Positions 8,499 to 18,010 of a DNA stretch of 64,000 nt are shown one piece after another. Location: NCBI RefSeq assembly GCF_003966125.1, contig NZ_RXMA01000004.1:62001-126000 (forward strand), in the 5' to 3' direction. Each line of letters opens with the position of its first letter. The first letter of the stretch is position 1. Source of the stretch: Azospirillum griseum (GTDB lineage: Bacteria; Pseudomonadota; Alphaproteobacteria; Azospirillales; Azospirillaceae). The position numbers and the translations under genes are program-made. Under the pieces are notes generated by a model. It saw nothing but the letters and a program-made list of their open reading frames with translations, searched no databases and was not told the origin of the DNA.

Positions 8499-10549
8499 GA
8501 CCGCACCACCGCAACCAGGGCCAACACCACAACCAGCGCCGCGAACATCAGGGTCAGATAGCTGCGGATGGTCAGGAATTGCAGGGCATCGACATGGTCG
8601 GCCAGCCAGTTCACCGCGCGGCGCACCGGGGTGAACAGAAAGGCCCAGGCCGGATCGGTCCAGCGCACGGTCAGGCGGGCGGGGCGGGTGTCGCCCGGTT
8701 CGGGCATGTCCACCCGGTCGCGCGCGTTGAACACGGTGCCGCCAAAGGCGCGGCGGATCGGTTGGGCAAAGCTCGACGCGCTGTATTGTGACAGTGCGGC
8801 CGGATCCGCCCCGTCATGGCCGCAGCCCCAGGCGATGGAGCGCCGGACCCGGTCGGAGGCCCAGCGGTGGATCGCCAGCACCAGCGCGACCGACAGCGCG
8901 GCGATCATTGCCAGCAGGATCAAGCCGTTGTAGGAGTTGCCAATCGCCGAGGTCGGGGCCAGCCAGATCCAGGGCTGATAGCTGCGGTCGTCGAACGGCC
9001 CGGCCTGCACCATCGCGCGGACGGCGGGTTCGAACAGCCGGATCACCAGGGTGGGCAGCACGCCCAGCGCCACGCACAGCGCCGCCGGAATGGCCATCCC
9101 GGCCAGCATCGCCCGTCCGACCTCCCCCGCCCGCCCCGCCTCGGCGGAGCGGGGCCGCCCGAGAAAGGCGATGCCGTAGAGCCGGACAAAGCAGGCCGCC
9201 GCCAGCGCGGCCGCCAGCGCCACCGCCGCCCCCACCACGGCGATGCCGATTTTCAGCGACCATTCCGGCAGCGCCGGGGCGTTCAGGATCGCCTGGAACA
9301 GCAGCCATTCGCCGACGAAACCGTTCAGGGGCGGCAGGGCGGAAATCGCCGCCGCCCCGATCAGTGCCAGCACCGCCGTGGTCGGCATCCGGTGGATCAG
9401 GCCGCCCAGCCGGTTCAGATCGCGCGTGCCGGTGGCGGTCAGGATCGCCCCGGCGACGAAGAACAGCAGGCTTTTGAACAAGGAATGGTTGACGACGTGC
9501 AGCAGCGCCGCGCTGAGCGCCAGGGCGGCGATCACCGGGGTGTGGCTGGCCTTGAACACCAGGGCAAGCCCCAGCGCGATGACGATCACGCCAATGTTCT
9601 CGATGGTCGAGCAGGCCAGCAGCCGTTTCACGTCGTCCTGCATCAGGGCGTAGAGCACCCCCATCACCGCCGTGACCGCGCCCGCCGCCATCAACGCCCC
9701 GCCCCACCACCACATCGGCTCGCCCAGCAGGTCGAACAGGACGCGGACCAGGGCGTAGACCGCCACCTTGGTCATCACCCCCGACATCAGCGCCGACACA
9801 TGGCTGGGGGCCGCCGGGTGGGCCAGGGGCAACCAGACGTGCAGAGGAACCAGCCCGGCTTTCGACCCGGCCCCCAGCACCACCAGCAGAACCGTCAGCG
9901 CCGCCGCCCCGGCCTCGGGCGGGTGCTGGCGGATGGCGTCGAAACGGTAATCGCCGCCCGTCCCCACCAGCAGGCCGAAGGCCAGCAGCAGGCAGGCGGT
10001 GCCGAGAACCGCCATCACCAGATAGAGCCGGGCGGCGTCGGGCGTGTCGGGTTCGCGGTGGGTGGACAGCACCAGCAACCAGGAGGTCAGCGACATGAAC
10101 TCCCACGACACCAGAAAGCTGAAGGCGTCGTTGGCCAGCAGAACCAGACTCATGCCCGCCAGGAACAGCGGGAAAAAGGGCAGAACCGGCCCGCTTTCCC
10201 CGTGGGTGTGATCGGCCGCGTGGTGGGCAAGGGCGCGCGCATGCGCCCGCTCATACCCCCAACCGAACAGGCTGGCGGTGACACCCCCCAGCGCGACGAC
10301 CAGCAGGAAAAAGGCGCTCACCCCATCGGCCCGCAGATGGACGCCGATCCAGGGCAAACCAATCGGCAATACCGCCGCTGCTACCCCGCCCCGCCCGACC
10401 AGCGCCTCAACAGCCCACAGCCCGATCAGGCCGCAGGCCGCCGCCGTACCGCCATACACGGCGGTTCCGACCCAGGGCGACCGGCGCGCCGCCACCCCGA
10501 CCACCGCCAGGGCGAACAGCGCAAGAAGGGCGACGAACAGAAGCGTCAC
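8495..10549 (-). CDS. hyfB: HyfB-like proton-channel subunit (NuoL family), first gene of the hyf-like operon
   Basis: A 684-residue antiporter-like subunit, close in length to E. coli HyfB. Key motifs are SWEFMSLTSWLLVLS, GAGSKAGLVPLHVWLPLAHP and ACSTIENIGVIVIALG, which carry the conserved Glu and Lys of the pump. I chose the GTG at 10549 because it gives a clean N-terminal helix (VTLLFVALLALFALAVVGVA) and an AGG lies upstream. The same frame stays open far beyond, to about 13057, but that part is antisense to tex and is not real. Gene order is B-C-E-F-G-I; hyfA, hyfD and hyfH are absent here. Confidence 0.88.
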   Translation of the reverse strand: MTLLFVALLALFALAVVGVAARRSPWVGTAVYGGTAAACGLIGLWAVEALVGRGGVAAAVLPIGLPWIGVHLRADGVSAFFLLVVALGGVTASLFGWGYERAHARALAHHAADHTHGESGPVLPFFPLFLAGMSLVLLANDAFSFLVSWEFMSLTSWLLVLSTHREPDTPDAARLYLVMAVLGTACLLLAFGLLVGTGGDYRFDAIRQHPPEAGAAALTVLLVVLGAGSKAGLVPLHVWLPLAHPAAPSHVSALMSGVMTKVAVYALVRVLFDLLGEPMWWWGGALMAAGAVTAVMGVLYALMQDDVKRLLACSTIENIGVIVIALGLALVFKASHTPVIAALALSAALLHVVNHSLFKSLLFFVAGAILTATGTRDLNRLGGLIHRMPTTAVLALIGAAAISALPPLNGFVGEWLLFQAILNAPALPEWSLKIGIAVVGAAVALAAALAAACFVRLYGIAFLGRPRSAEAGRAGEVGRAMLAGMAIPAALCVALGVLPTLVIRLFEPAVRAMVQAGPFDDRSYQPWIWLAPTSAIGNSYNGLILLAMIAALSVALVLAIHRWASDRVRRSIAWGCGHDGADPAALSQYSASSFAQPIRRAFGGTVFNARDRVDMPEPGDTRPARLTVRWTDPAWAFLFTPVRRAVNWLADHVDALQFLTIRSYLTLMFAALVVVLALVAVVRS

Positions 10550-10807
10550 GGGATCAGACCTGTTATGGACCAAACCCACTGTTTGGATGGGGTCATAGTG
10601 TAAGGATATTGCCCATCGGTTTGGCAAGGGAAAACGACACCAGAAATTTTGTCCAATGGTCGCGATTGCCGTGATGATTTTGTGGCAACCGGCGGGGGAG
10701 CGGGGCCCCTCGACCGCGCTGTCATCACGGCGCTGGCCGGGTCCGCCCAATCGCGCTATAGGAGCCGCCGTCTTTGTCTCCAACAGCCAGCGCGGATTCC
10801 CCTGCCA
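10550..10807. other. Divergent hyfB-tex intergenic region
   Basis: These 258 bases must hold the promoters of both hyfB (minus) and tex (plus). I see no strong -35/-10 pair or sigma-54 GG-N10-GC element for either, and no long inverted repeat. Confidence 0.5.
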
Positions 10808-13204
10808 ATGCTGTCCATCAGCCAGCGCATCGCCGACGAACTGTCGGTTCGTGAAGCCCAAGTCGCCGCCGCCGTCGGCCTGCTTGATGAGGGATCGACC
10901 GTTCCCTTCATCGCCCGCTACCGCAAGGAAGCCACCGGCGGGCTGGACGACACGCAGCTCCGCACCCTGGAGGAGCGGTTGGGCTATCTGCGCGAGTTGG
11001 AAGACCGCCGAGCCACCATCCTGTCCACCATCCAGGAACAGGGCAAGCTGACGCCGGAGCTGGACCGCCAGATCCGGCAGGCCGACACCAAGACCCGGCT
11101 GGAGGATCTCTACCTCCCCTACAAGCAGAAGCGCCGGACCAAGGCGCAGATCGCGCGCGAAGCCGGGTTGGAGCCGCTGGCCGACGCGTTGCTGGCCGAC
11201 CCGACCCGGACGCCGGAGGCCGAGGCCGCTGCCTTCGTCAACGCCGAACGGCAGGTCGCCGACGTTAAGGCGGCGCTGGACGGCGCGCGCCACATCCTGG
11301 TTGAACGCTTTGGCGAGGACGCCGAACTGGTCGGCCGTCTGCGCACCGCCATGGCCGAAAAGGGCGTCGTCACCTCCAAGCTGGTGGAGGAGAAGAAGGC
11401 CGAAGCGGCGAAATTCGCCGATTACTTCGATTTCTCCGAACAATGGGCCAAGATGCCCTCCCACCGCGCGCTCGCCCTGTTCCGGGGGCGTGCGCAAGGC
11501 GTGCTGACCATCGGCCTGGATCTGGTGGTGGAGGACGGGCAACCGCACCCGGCGGAGCGCAGCATCGCCGCCCACACCGGCATCCGCGACCAGGGCCGCC
11601 CCGCCGACAAATGGCTGTCGGACGTCGTGCGCTGGACCTGGAAGCTGAAGATCGGCCCGCATGTGGAAACCGATCTGATGGGCGCGCTGCGCGAGCGGGC
11701 GGAGGATGAGGCCATCCGCGTCTTCGCCCGCAACCTGCACGATCTGTTGCTCGCCGCCCCCGCCGGGCCGCGCGTGACCATCGGCTTGGATCCGGGCATC
11801 CGCACCGGGGTGAAGGTCGCCGTCGTCGATTCCACCGGCAAGCTGGTGGACACCGTCACCATCTACCCGCACGCTCCGCGCAACGATTGGGACGGCTCCA
11901 TCGCCGTGCTGGCGGCGTTGGCCCATCGCCACAAGGCGGAGCTGATCGCCATCGGCAACGGCACCGCGTCGCGCGAGACGGACAAGCTCGCCGCCGACCT
12001 GATGAAGCGCCATCCCGAACTGACCCTCAGCAAGCTGGTGGTCAGCGAGGCCGGGGCGTCGGTCTATTCCGCCTCCGAAACCGCCGCGCTGGAGTTCCCC
12101 GGCCTGGACGTGTCGCTGCGTGGCGCGGTGTCCATCGCCCGGCGTCTTCAGGATCCCTTGGCCGAACTGGTGAAGATCGAGCCGAAATCCATCGGCGTCG
12201 GCCAGTATCAGCACGATGTCGCGGGCGGCAAGCTGGCCCGCTCGCTCGACGCTGTGGTCGAGGATTGCGTGAACGCGGTGGGCGTCGATCTCAACACCGC
12301 GTCGGTTCCGCTGCTGACCCGCGTGTCGGGCCTGAACGAGACCATCGCCCGCAACATTGTGGAGCACCGCGACCGCAACGGGGCCTTCCGCTCGCGCAGG
12401 CAATTGCTCGACGTCGCCCGGCTGGGGCCGAAGACCTTCGAACAGGCGGCGGGCTTCCTGCGCATCCGCGCCGGAGACAACCCGCTCGACGGCTCGGCGG
12501 TCCACCCGGAAGCCTATCCGGTGGTGGAACGCATCCTGAAGACGACCGGCAAGGATCTGGGCAGCGTCATCGGCGACGCCCGTTTCCTGCGTGGCCTGAA
12601 CGCGGAGGAGTTCACCGACGCGCGGTTCGGCGTGCCGACGGTCGAGGACATCATCAAGGAATTGGAGAAGCCCGGTCGCGATCCCCGCCCGGAGTTCAAG
12701 ACTGCCACCTTCCAGGAGGGGGTCGAGGAGCTGAAGGATCTGAAGGTCGGCATGATCCTGGAAGGGGTGGCGACCAACATCACCGCCTTCGGGGCCTTTG
12801 TCGACATCGGTGTGCACCAGGATGGTCTGGTCCACATCTCCCAACTGTCCACGACCTTCGTCAAGGACCCGCACAGCGTGGTGAAGGCGGGCGACGTGGT
12901 GAAGGTGAAGGTGCTGGAGGTGGACATCCCGCGCAAGCGCATCGCCCTGACCATGCGCCTGAGCGACGCCCCGCCCCGCCCCGCCCCTGGCGAGCGTAGC
13001 GGGACGGAGCGCACCGGTACGGGCAACCGTCCGCAAGGCAACCGTCCGCCGGGACAATCTGACCGCCAGCCTGACCGCCGCCCGGCCCCGCCGCCGCCCG
13101 CCGCCGCCAAGGCTCCCGCCAAACCGGCGGCCAAACCGGCCCCGGAGCCGCTCAACAACGCCTTTGCCGAAGCCTTCGCCCGGGCGCAGACGAAGAAGCG
13201 CTGA
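10808..13204 (+). CDS. tex: Tex family RNA-binding transcription accessory protein
   Basis: A 798-residue cytoplasmic nucleic-acid-binding protein that modulates transcription in other bacteria. It contains the N-terminal helical Tex domain, a YqgF/RuvX-like fold ([20 protein letters not shown]), tandem helix-hairpin-helix elements ([21 protein letters not shown]) and a C-terminal S1 domain ([20 protein letters not shown]). A basic Pro/Ala-rich tail follows the S1 domain (about 720-798), longer than in E. coli Tex. The ATG at 10808 begins [19 protein letters not shown], the normal family N-terminus. Confidence 0.95.
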   Translation: MLSISQRIADELSVREAQVAAAVGLLDEGSTVPFIARYRKEATGGLDDTQLRTLEERLGYLRELEDRRATILSTIQEQGKLTPELDRQIRQADTKTRLEDLYLPYKQKRRTKAQIAREAGLEPLADALLADPTRTPEAEAAAFVNAERQVADVKAALDGARHILVERFGEDAELVGRLRTAMAEKGVVTSKLVEEKKAEAAKFADYFDFSEQWAKMPSHRALALFRGRAQGVLTIGLDLVVEDGQPHPAERSIAAHTGIRDQGRPADKWLSDVVRWTWKLKIGPHVETDLMGALRERAEDEAIRVFARNLHDLLLAAPAGPRVTIGLDPGIRTGVKVAVVDSTGKLVDTVTIYPHAPRNDWDGSIAVLAALAHRHKAELIAIGNGTASRETDKLAADLMKRHPELTLSKLVVSEAGASVYSASETAALEFPGLDVSLRGAVSIARRLQDPLAELVKIEPKSIGVGQYQHDVAGGKLARSLDAVVEDCVNAVGVDLNTASVPLLTRVSGLNETIARNIVEHRDRNGAFRSRRQLLDVARLGPKTFEQAAGFLRIRAGDNPLDGSAVHPEAYPVVERILKTTGKDLGSVIGDARFLRGLNAEEFTDARFGVPTVEDIIKELEKPGRDPRPEFKTATFQEGVEELKDLKVGMILEGVATNITAFGAFVDIGVHQDGLVHISQLSTTFVKDPHSVVKAGDVVKVKVLEVDIPRKRIALTMRLSDAPPRPAPGERSGTERTGTGNRPQGNRPPGQSDRQPDRRPAPPPPAAAKAPAKPAAKPAPEPLNNAFAEAFARAQTKKR

Positions 13205-13218
13205 CGGGTCGCTGAGAA

Positions 13219-13249
13219 CACCGCCCGGCCCCCTGCGGGCCGGGCGGTG
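13219..13249. terminator. Strong hairpin after tex
   Basis: CACCGCCCGGCCC and GGGCCGGGCGGTG pair perfectly over 13 bp with a 5-base loop. It lies between the convergent tex and lysE-family genes. There is no T tract, but its position suggests a shared terminator. Confidence 0.6.
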
Positions 13250-13255
13250 CGTCCG

Positions 13256-13891
13256 TCACCCTTGCGGTGCGGCGTCGGCCACCAGACGCAGGCCAAGCCC
13301 GCCCATGGCCAGCGCGGCCAGCCGGTCCACCCGGCTTTTGGAACGCAGATAGGCCGCGCGCGGCTGTTCGGCGGAAAAGGCCAGGGCAACGACGCTGTAC
13401 CACCCGGTTTCGATGAGTAGGACCGAGGGCGGGATCGCCAACAGCAGCCAGCTTGCCGGATCGGCGGGCAGCAGGGCGGCGAAAATGCTGCCATAAACCA
13501 CGGCGGTTTTCGGGTTGCTGACCTGGGTGACGAATCCCAGCGCGCAGGCGCGCGCCAACCCCTTGGGCGTGGTTGGCCCCTCCACACTCATCGGCAAGGG
13601 ATCCGCCGCCCCGCGCCACAGCCGGTAGGCCATCCACAGCAGATACAGCCCGCCCGCCGTCTTCAGGGCCGCGTACAGCCAACCCACCTGCGTCAGCAGG
13701 CTGTGCAGCCCCAGCAGCGCCAGGGTGGCGAACAGCACGCCGCCCATCCCCATGCCGACCGCCGCCGCCAGACCGGCGCGGCGCGACACCGACACCGAAC
13801 TGCGCGCGACCATCAGAAAGCTCGGTCCCGGGCTGGCCGCCCCGATCGCCAACGCCCCGACGATGCCCGCATACGCCACCAACGGATCCAT
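13256..13891 (-). CDS. LysE/RhtB family amino-acid exporter
   Basis: A 211-residue inner-membrane exporter with about six hydrophobic helices. The N-terminal family motif is GAASPGPSFLMVARSS and the central one is GFVTQVSNPKTAVVYGSIFA. Relatives export threonine, homoserine, lysine or other amino acids; the substrate cannot be read from sequence. The start ATG at 13891 follows a good ribosome site (AAAGGGAG) and gives MDPLVAYAGIVGALAIGAAS. Confidence 0.9.
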   Translation of the reverse strand: MDPLVAYAGIVGALAIGAASPGPSFLMVARSSVSVSRRAGLAAAVGMGMGGVLFATLALLGLHSLLTQVGWLYAALKTAGGLYLLWMAYRLWRGAADPLPMSVEGPTTPKGLARACALGFVTQVSNPKTAVVYGSIFAALLPADPASWLLLAIPPSVLLIETGWYSVVALAFSAEQPRAAYLRSKSRVDRLAALAMGGLGLRLVADAAPQG

Positions 13892-14043
13892 GCCGCACTC
13901 CCTTTTGTTGGTTGTGGCGATGGTTCGGCCACGCCGCATCATGCTAGCGGCGCGGCGGCGCGTCCCCCTCCCCCTTGGCAAGGCGGCCATGCGCGGCCAT
14001 CTGTGAGGCGCAAGTCGCAACCACAACGCAGGACGCGCGCATC

Positions 14044-14364
14044 ATGATCGTCACCAGCACCGATTCGGTCGAAGGCCGCCGGATCACCCAGTATCTCGGC
14101 ATGGTCGCGGGCGAGGCCATCGTCGGGGTGAACGTGTTCCGCGATCTCTTTGCCGCCGTGCGCGACATCGTCGGCGGACGCGCCGGGGGCTATCAGGACG
14201 CGTTGCGGGAGGCGCGGGAGGCCGCCTTCGCCGATCTGACCGAGTCAGCCCGCGCGTTGGGAGCGGACGCCGTGGTGGGTGTCGATGTGGATTACGAGGT
14301 TCTCGGCAAGGAAAACGGCATGCTGATGGTGTCGATCAACGGCACGGCGGTGCGCCTGTTGTAA
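14044..14364 (+). CDS. YbjQ family (UPF0145 / DUF74) protein
   Basis: A 106-residue soluble protein of the YbjQ family, sometimes labelled heavy-metal-binding domain. Family features are [19 protein letters not shown] at the N-terminus, then [23 protein letters not shown] and the C-terminal [18 protein letters not shown]. Relatives form small oligomers; the biochemical role is not established. Transcribed alone, divergent from the LysE exporter. Confidence 0.88.
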   Translation: MIVTSTDSVEGRRITQYLGMVAGEAIVGVNVFRDLFAAVRDIVGGRAGGYQDALREAREAAFADLTESARALGADAVVGVDVDYEVLGKENGMLMVSINGTAVRLL

Positions 14365-14448
14365 CCCATTGGTCACGCAACGCCGCTGGACAGCGCCGAT
14401 GGCTTCCGTAAACTCCCGGTCCACAACATGAATCGGGAGGACGGGGCG

Positions 14449-15702
14449 ATGCGGCAGGGGGCAACGGGGGCGTTGGGGCAAATCAAGCGGACTGGCGGCG
14501 GGCTGGGCAGCCGCCTGGCGCGCTGCGTCAGCGCGGCGGCGCTGGCGATGGGAATGCTGGCGGCGTCGCCGGTGTTTGCCTTGGACGGCATTGTCGAAAA
14601 GAAGACGTTCGAGATGCCGTCCCTCACCACCACCGGCGGGGCGACGATCAAGAACGTCCGCGTCGGCTGGGAAAGCTATGGCAAGCTGAACGACGCCAAG
14701 GACAACGTCATCCTGCTGACCCATTTCTTCAGCGGCAGCAGCCACGCCGCCGGGAAATACAAGGCGGAGGACGCGGCCCCCGGCTATTGGGACAGCATCG
14801 TCGGCCCCGGCAAGCCGCTGGACACCGACAAATACTTCATCATCAGCTCGGACACGCTGGTCAATCTGTCGGCCAAGGATCCCACCGTCATCACCACCGG
14901 TCCGGCCAGCATCAACCCGGACACCGGCAAGCCCTATGGCCTGACCTTCCCCGTCGTCACCATCCGCGACTTCGTCAACGTGCAAAAGGGCTTGCTCGAC
15001 AGCCTGGGCGTCACCGGCGTGCAGGCGGTGATGGGCGGGTCGATGGGGTCGCTTCAGGCGCTGGAATGGGGCGTGGCCTATCCCGAGATGGTCAAGCGCG
15101 TCATCGCCGTGATCGGCGGGGCGGAGGCCGACCCCTTCCTGATCGGCTGGCTCAATCTGTGGGCGGCCCCGATCAAGCTCGATCCCAACTGGAACAACGG
15201 TGATTACTACGGCAAGACCGAGCCGAAAGCCGGTCTGACCGAAGCGCTGAAGCTGGTGACGCTGCACGCCCGCCATTGGAAATGGGCCGACGCCGCCTTT
15301 GGCCGCAAATGGGCGGAAGAGGGCAAGGATCCGCGCGCGGCGCTGGGCAACCAATACGCCATCGAAGCGTGGCTGGACAAGGCCGCCGCCGGGCGCGCCG
15401 CCGTCAGCGACGCCAACCATTTCCTGTATCTGGTCAAGGCCAGCCAGACCTATGTCATGGGCAACGGCGCGTCGCTGGAAGAGGGGCTGGCCAAGCTGAA
15501 GGCCCCCACCCTGCTCATCCCGTCGGCGGACGACATGGTGTTCCCGCCCGAACGCGGCATGCGCCCGTTGAAGGACCGTTTGGAAAAGCAGGGTGTGGCG
15601 GTGGAGTACACCGACGCCATCACCTCCACGCTTGGCCATCTGGACGGGGTTGCCAACATCGCCAAGGCGGGCGACAGCATCGCCAAATTCCTGGCAAAGT
15701 GA
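14449..15702 (+). CDS. Secreted alpha/beta-hydrolase of the MetX (homoserine O-acetyltransferase-like) family
   Basis: A 417-residue alpha/beta-hydrolase clearly related to homoserine acetyltransferase. It carries a signal peptide (basic start, hydrophobic VSAAALAMGMLAASPVFA, cleavage before LDGIV) that true MetX lacks. The catalytic triad is visible: Ser in MGGSMGS, Asp in IPSADDMVFPPE and His in LGHLDGV. The true metX is present at 62533. A periplasmic acyltransferase has no obvious homoserine supply, so this is probably a hydrolase with another substrate. ATG 14449 follows GGAGGACGGGGCG and is preferred over ATG 14428. Confidence 0.8.
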   Translation: MRQGATGALGQIKRTGGGLGSRLARCVSAAALAMGMLAASPVFALDGIVEKKTFEMPSLTTTGGATIKNVRVGWESYGKLNDAKDNVILLTHFFSGSSHAAGKYKAEDAAPGYWDSIVGPGKPLDTDKYFIISSDTLVNLSAKDPTVITTGPASINPDTGKPYGLTFPVVTIRDFVNVQKGLLDSLGVTGVQAVMGGSMGSLQALEWGVAYPEMVKRVIAVIGGAEADPFLIGWLNLWAAPIKLDPNWNNGDYYGKTEPKAGLTEALKLVTLHARHWKWADAAFGRKWAEEGKDPRAALGNQYAIEAWLDKAAAGRAAVSDANHFLYLVKASQTYVMGNGASLEEGLAKLKAPTLLIPSADDMVFPPERGMRPLKDRLEKQGVAVEYTDAITSTLGHLDGVANIAKAGDSIAKFLAK

Positions 15703-15723
15703 CTTTGGCCGACTGACCAGGGC

Positions 15724-15748
15724 AGCGGGGGCGGTTCACGCCTCCGCT
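15724..15748. terminator. Hairpin between convergent genes
   Basis: AGCGGGGGCG-N5-CGCCTCCGCT forms a 10-bp stem with one G-T wobble in the short gap between the MetX-like gene and the converging hypothetical gene. Confidence 0.45.
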
Positions 15749-15764
15749 CCCTCGGGTCATGGCA

Positions 15765-16274
15765 TCAGCCGTTGAAGCTCAACAGGCTGGGAGCCTTGTC
15801 GATGATCTCTTCCAGAATCATCGACGCGGTTTCCAGGTCGCGTTCCAGTTCCGGCCCCAGCTTGCCCGCGTAGGCCGGGTTGTTCAGCTTCTGGCTGGCG
15901 TCGTGCAGACTGCGCAACTCCGACACGAAAATCTCGCGCGCGCCCATTGGCAAAACCGAATTGGCGGACAGAACGAAGAAGAATCGCATGCTCGCGCGCA
16001 CCAACAACGCCAGCATCACCATGTCCAGCCGTTCGAACTGATCGCGCAAGTCATCAGACCGCGAATCCACCAGATTGCGAAGGCGTTGCTCAATCAAAAT
16101 AACAAGCGCCTGAAACTCCCCAACCTTGTCGCGAAACTCCCGATACGCGCTGAAGCTGTGTTTGCTCGCCTCACGTTCAGCCAACGCCGCGAGTTTGGAA
16201 GCATCGCGACACTGACGCTCCAACGCACCCAGCAATTCTTTGACTTCGGCGCGTGTGTATTGACGCTTGCTCAT
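15765..16274 (-). CDS. Hypothetical helical protein
   Basis: A 169-residue protein I do not recognise. It is predicted all-helical and charged at the N-terminus (YTRAEVKELLGALERQCRDASKLAALAEREASK). A moderately hydrophobic middle (MVMLALLVRASMRFFFVLSA) could be buried or membrane-associated. No catalytic motif is apparent. The upstream extended -10 and a normal codon pattern support a real single gene, convergent with the secreted MetX-like gene. Confidence 0.6.
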   Translation of the reverse strand: MSKRQYTRAEVKELLGALERQCRDASKLAALAEREASKHSFSAYREFRDKVGEFQALVILIEQRLRNLVDSRSDDLRDQFERLDMVMLALLVRASMRFFFVLSANSVLPMGAREIFVSELRSLHDASQKLNNPAYAGKLGPELERDLETASMILEEIIDKAPSLLSFNG

Positions 16275-16313
16275 GGCACTCGAACAGACAAGGGACGGAA
16301 ACAGATCTCAGGA

Positions 16314-16322
16314 CTTATAGCA
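16314..16322 (-). promoter_or_regulatory. Extended -10 promoter of the hypothetical helical protein
   Basis: On the minus strand TGCTATAAG matches an extended -10 (TGnTATAAT). It lies about 40 bases upstream of the ATG at 16274. The -35 at normal spacing is weak. Confidence 0.35.
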
Positions 16323-16384
16323 CAACCCGCGAAGGCCAGCCTATCGCCCTCTCAACCCGTCTGCGACTCTTGTCTGCCGTCACT

Positions 16385-17944
16385 TCAGTGATCGGCGGCC
16401 ACAGGCGCACCGGGACGACGGACCAGGGGCATGAACAGCAGAGCCGAAAAGAACACCCCGGCCATCAGCAGCAGGCAATCGTTGAAGGTGAGGACCAGCG
16501 CCTCCCGCTGCATCATCCCGACCAGCTTGGCCATGGCGGCGGCGTTGGCGTCGGCCACCAGACCGTCAAAGCTCGCGGCCAGACCGTCCAGCGTTTGTTG
16601 AACCTCGGCCCGTGCCAGATTGAGGTTGTCGCCCAGGCGGTTGGTGTGCAGCGCCAGCCGGTCGGTCAGCACCGTGTTGATCGCCGCCAGACCGATGGCC
16701 CCGCCCAAATTGCGCATCAGGTTGTACAGGCCCGAGGCATTCTTCAGCTTGTCCGGCGACAGGGTCCCCAGCGCAATGCTGTTGATCGGGATGAAGCACA
16801 GCATCAGCGACAGGCCGCGCACCGCCTGCGGCACAAACAACTCCCAAAAGCTGCTCTGGTTGGTCAGATGGCTGTTCAGCCAGACGCCGGTCCCGAACAG
16901 AACCAGACCAATGCCCAGCATTGCCCGCAGATCGAGCTTTTTCGACAGCGCCCCGGCGATGGGGGCGGACAGGAATTGGAACACGCCGGTCACGAACATG
17001 ATCGTGCCGATTTGCAGGCTGTTGTAGCCGCGCACCCGCGCCAGAAACAGCGGCTGGAGATAGACCGATCCATACAGCCCCACCCCGATGATGAAGCTGT
17101 AGAGCGAGCCGATGGCGAAATTCCGGTCGGCGAAGGCCCGCAATTCGACGATCGGGTTGCGGTAGCTCAGAACCCGCCAGAAGAAGCCGACGCCGCCGAC
17201 CGCCGCCACCACGGCCAGCATCGCCACCGCCTCATCCTCGAACCAATCGTTGCGCGGTCCCTCCTCCACCACATATTCCAGGCTTCCGAGAAAGGCCGCC
17301 ATCAGGGCAAGACCCAGGAAATCGAACCCCTTGCGCAGCTCCGGATTGGGGCGGTCCACATCGACCAGGACCCACACCAGGGTGGTGACGATGATGCCCG
17401 GCACCACGTTGGCCAGGAACAGCCAGTGCCAGGACAGGCTTTGCGTCAGCCATCCGCCCAGCGTCGGGCCGATGGTGGGGGCCATCGTCGCCACCAGCCC
17501 GATCATCACCGACACGCCCGCCCGCTTTTCCGGCGGGAAAATGGCGAAGCTGGTGGCGAAAACGGTGGGGATCATTGCGCCACCGATGAAGCCCTGCAAC
17601 GCCCGCCACACGATCATCGAGCCGATGCCGCTGGAAAAGGCGCAAGCCACGCTGGTCAGGGTGAAACCGGCGGCGGCGATGGTGAACAGAACGCGGGTGG
17701 ACAGGATGCGCGAGAGGATCCCGGACAGCGGGATCATCACCACCTCGGCGATCAGATAGGAGGTCTGCACCCACGAGATTTCATCGGACGACGCCGCCAA
17801 CCCCGCCTGAATTTCCGACAGGGAGCTGGACACGATCTGAATGTCGAGAATCGCCATGAACATGCCGACCACCATGGCGAAGAAGCCGATGCGGTCGCGC
17901 GCGGTCAGGGCGCGCGGCCCGGCGGAGTGGGGCGAAGCGGTCAT
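16385..17944 (-). CDS. EmrB-like DHA2-family MFS drug efflux transporter
   Basis: A 519-residue, 14-helix major facilitator of the EmrB/QacA (DHA2) subfamily. Family motifs are DIQIVSSSLSEIQAGL with EISWVQTSYLIAEV in the first helices and GWLTQSLSWHWLFLANVVPGI in helix 5. It follows the HlyD-type adaptor gene by 66 bases and forms with it a tripartite pump that would also need a TolC-type outer-membrane channel. Regulation is probably by the divergent TetR protein. Confidence 0.92.
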   Translation of the reverse strand: MTASPHSAGPRALTARDRIGFFAMVVGMFMAILDIQIVSSSLSEIQAGLAASSDEISWVQTSYLIAEVVMIPLSGILSRILSTRVLFTIAAAGFTLTSVACAFSSGIGSMIVWRALQGFIGGAMIPTVFATSFAIFPPEKRAGVSVMIGLVATMAPTIGPTLGGWLTQSLSWHWLFLANVVPGIIVTTLVWVLVDVDRPNPELRKGFDFLGLALMAAFLGSLEYVVEEGPRNDWFEDEAVAMLAVVAAVGGVGFFWRVLSYRNPIVELRAFADRNFAIGSLYSFIIGVGLYGSVYLQPLFLARVRGYNSLQIGTIMFVTGVFQFLSAPIAGALSKKLDLRAMLGIGLVLFGTGVWLNSHLTNQSSFWELFVPQAVRGLSLMLCFIPINSIALGTLSPDKLKNASGLYNLMRNLGGAIGLAAINTVLTDRLALHTNRLGDNLNLARAEVQQTLDGLAASFDGLVADANAAAMAKLVGMMQREALVLTFNDCLLLMAGVFFSALLFMPLVRRPGAPVAADH

Positions 17945-18010
17945 GGAGAAGGATCCCTTGGGGGTGTTCCTTGGGGGGCGTTCTGGAACCGGTGCTGCTT
18001 GAACAGCGGG

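Noticed and set aside
8495..13057. A 1520-codon minus-strand open frame
   Set aside because: Only the part up to 10549 is hyfB; the rest is antisense to tex and is open because of high GC.
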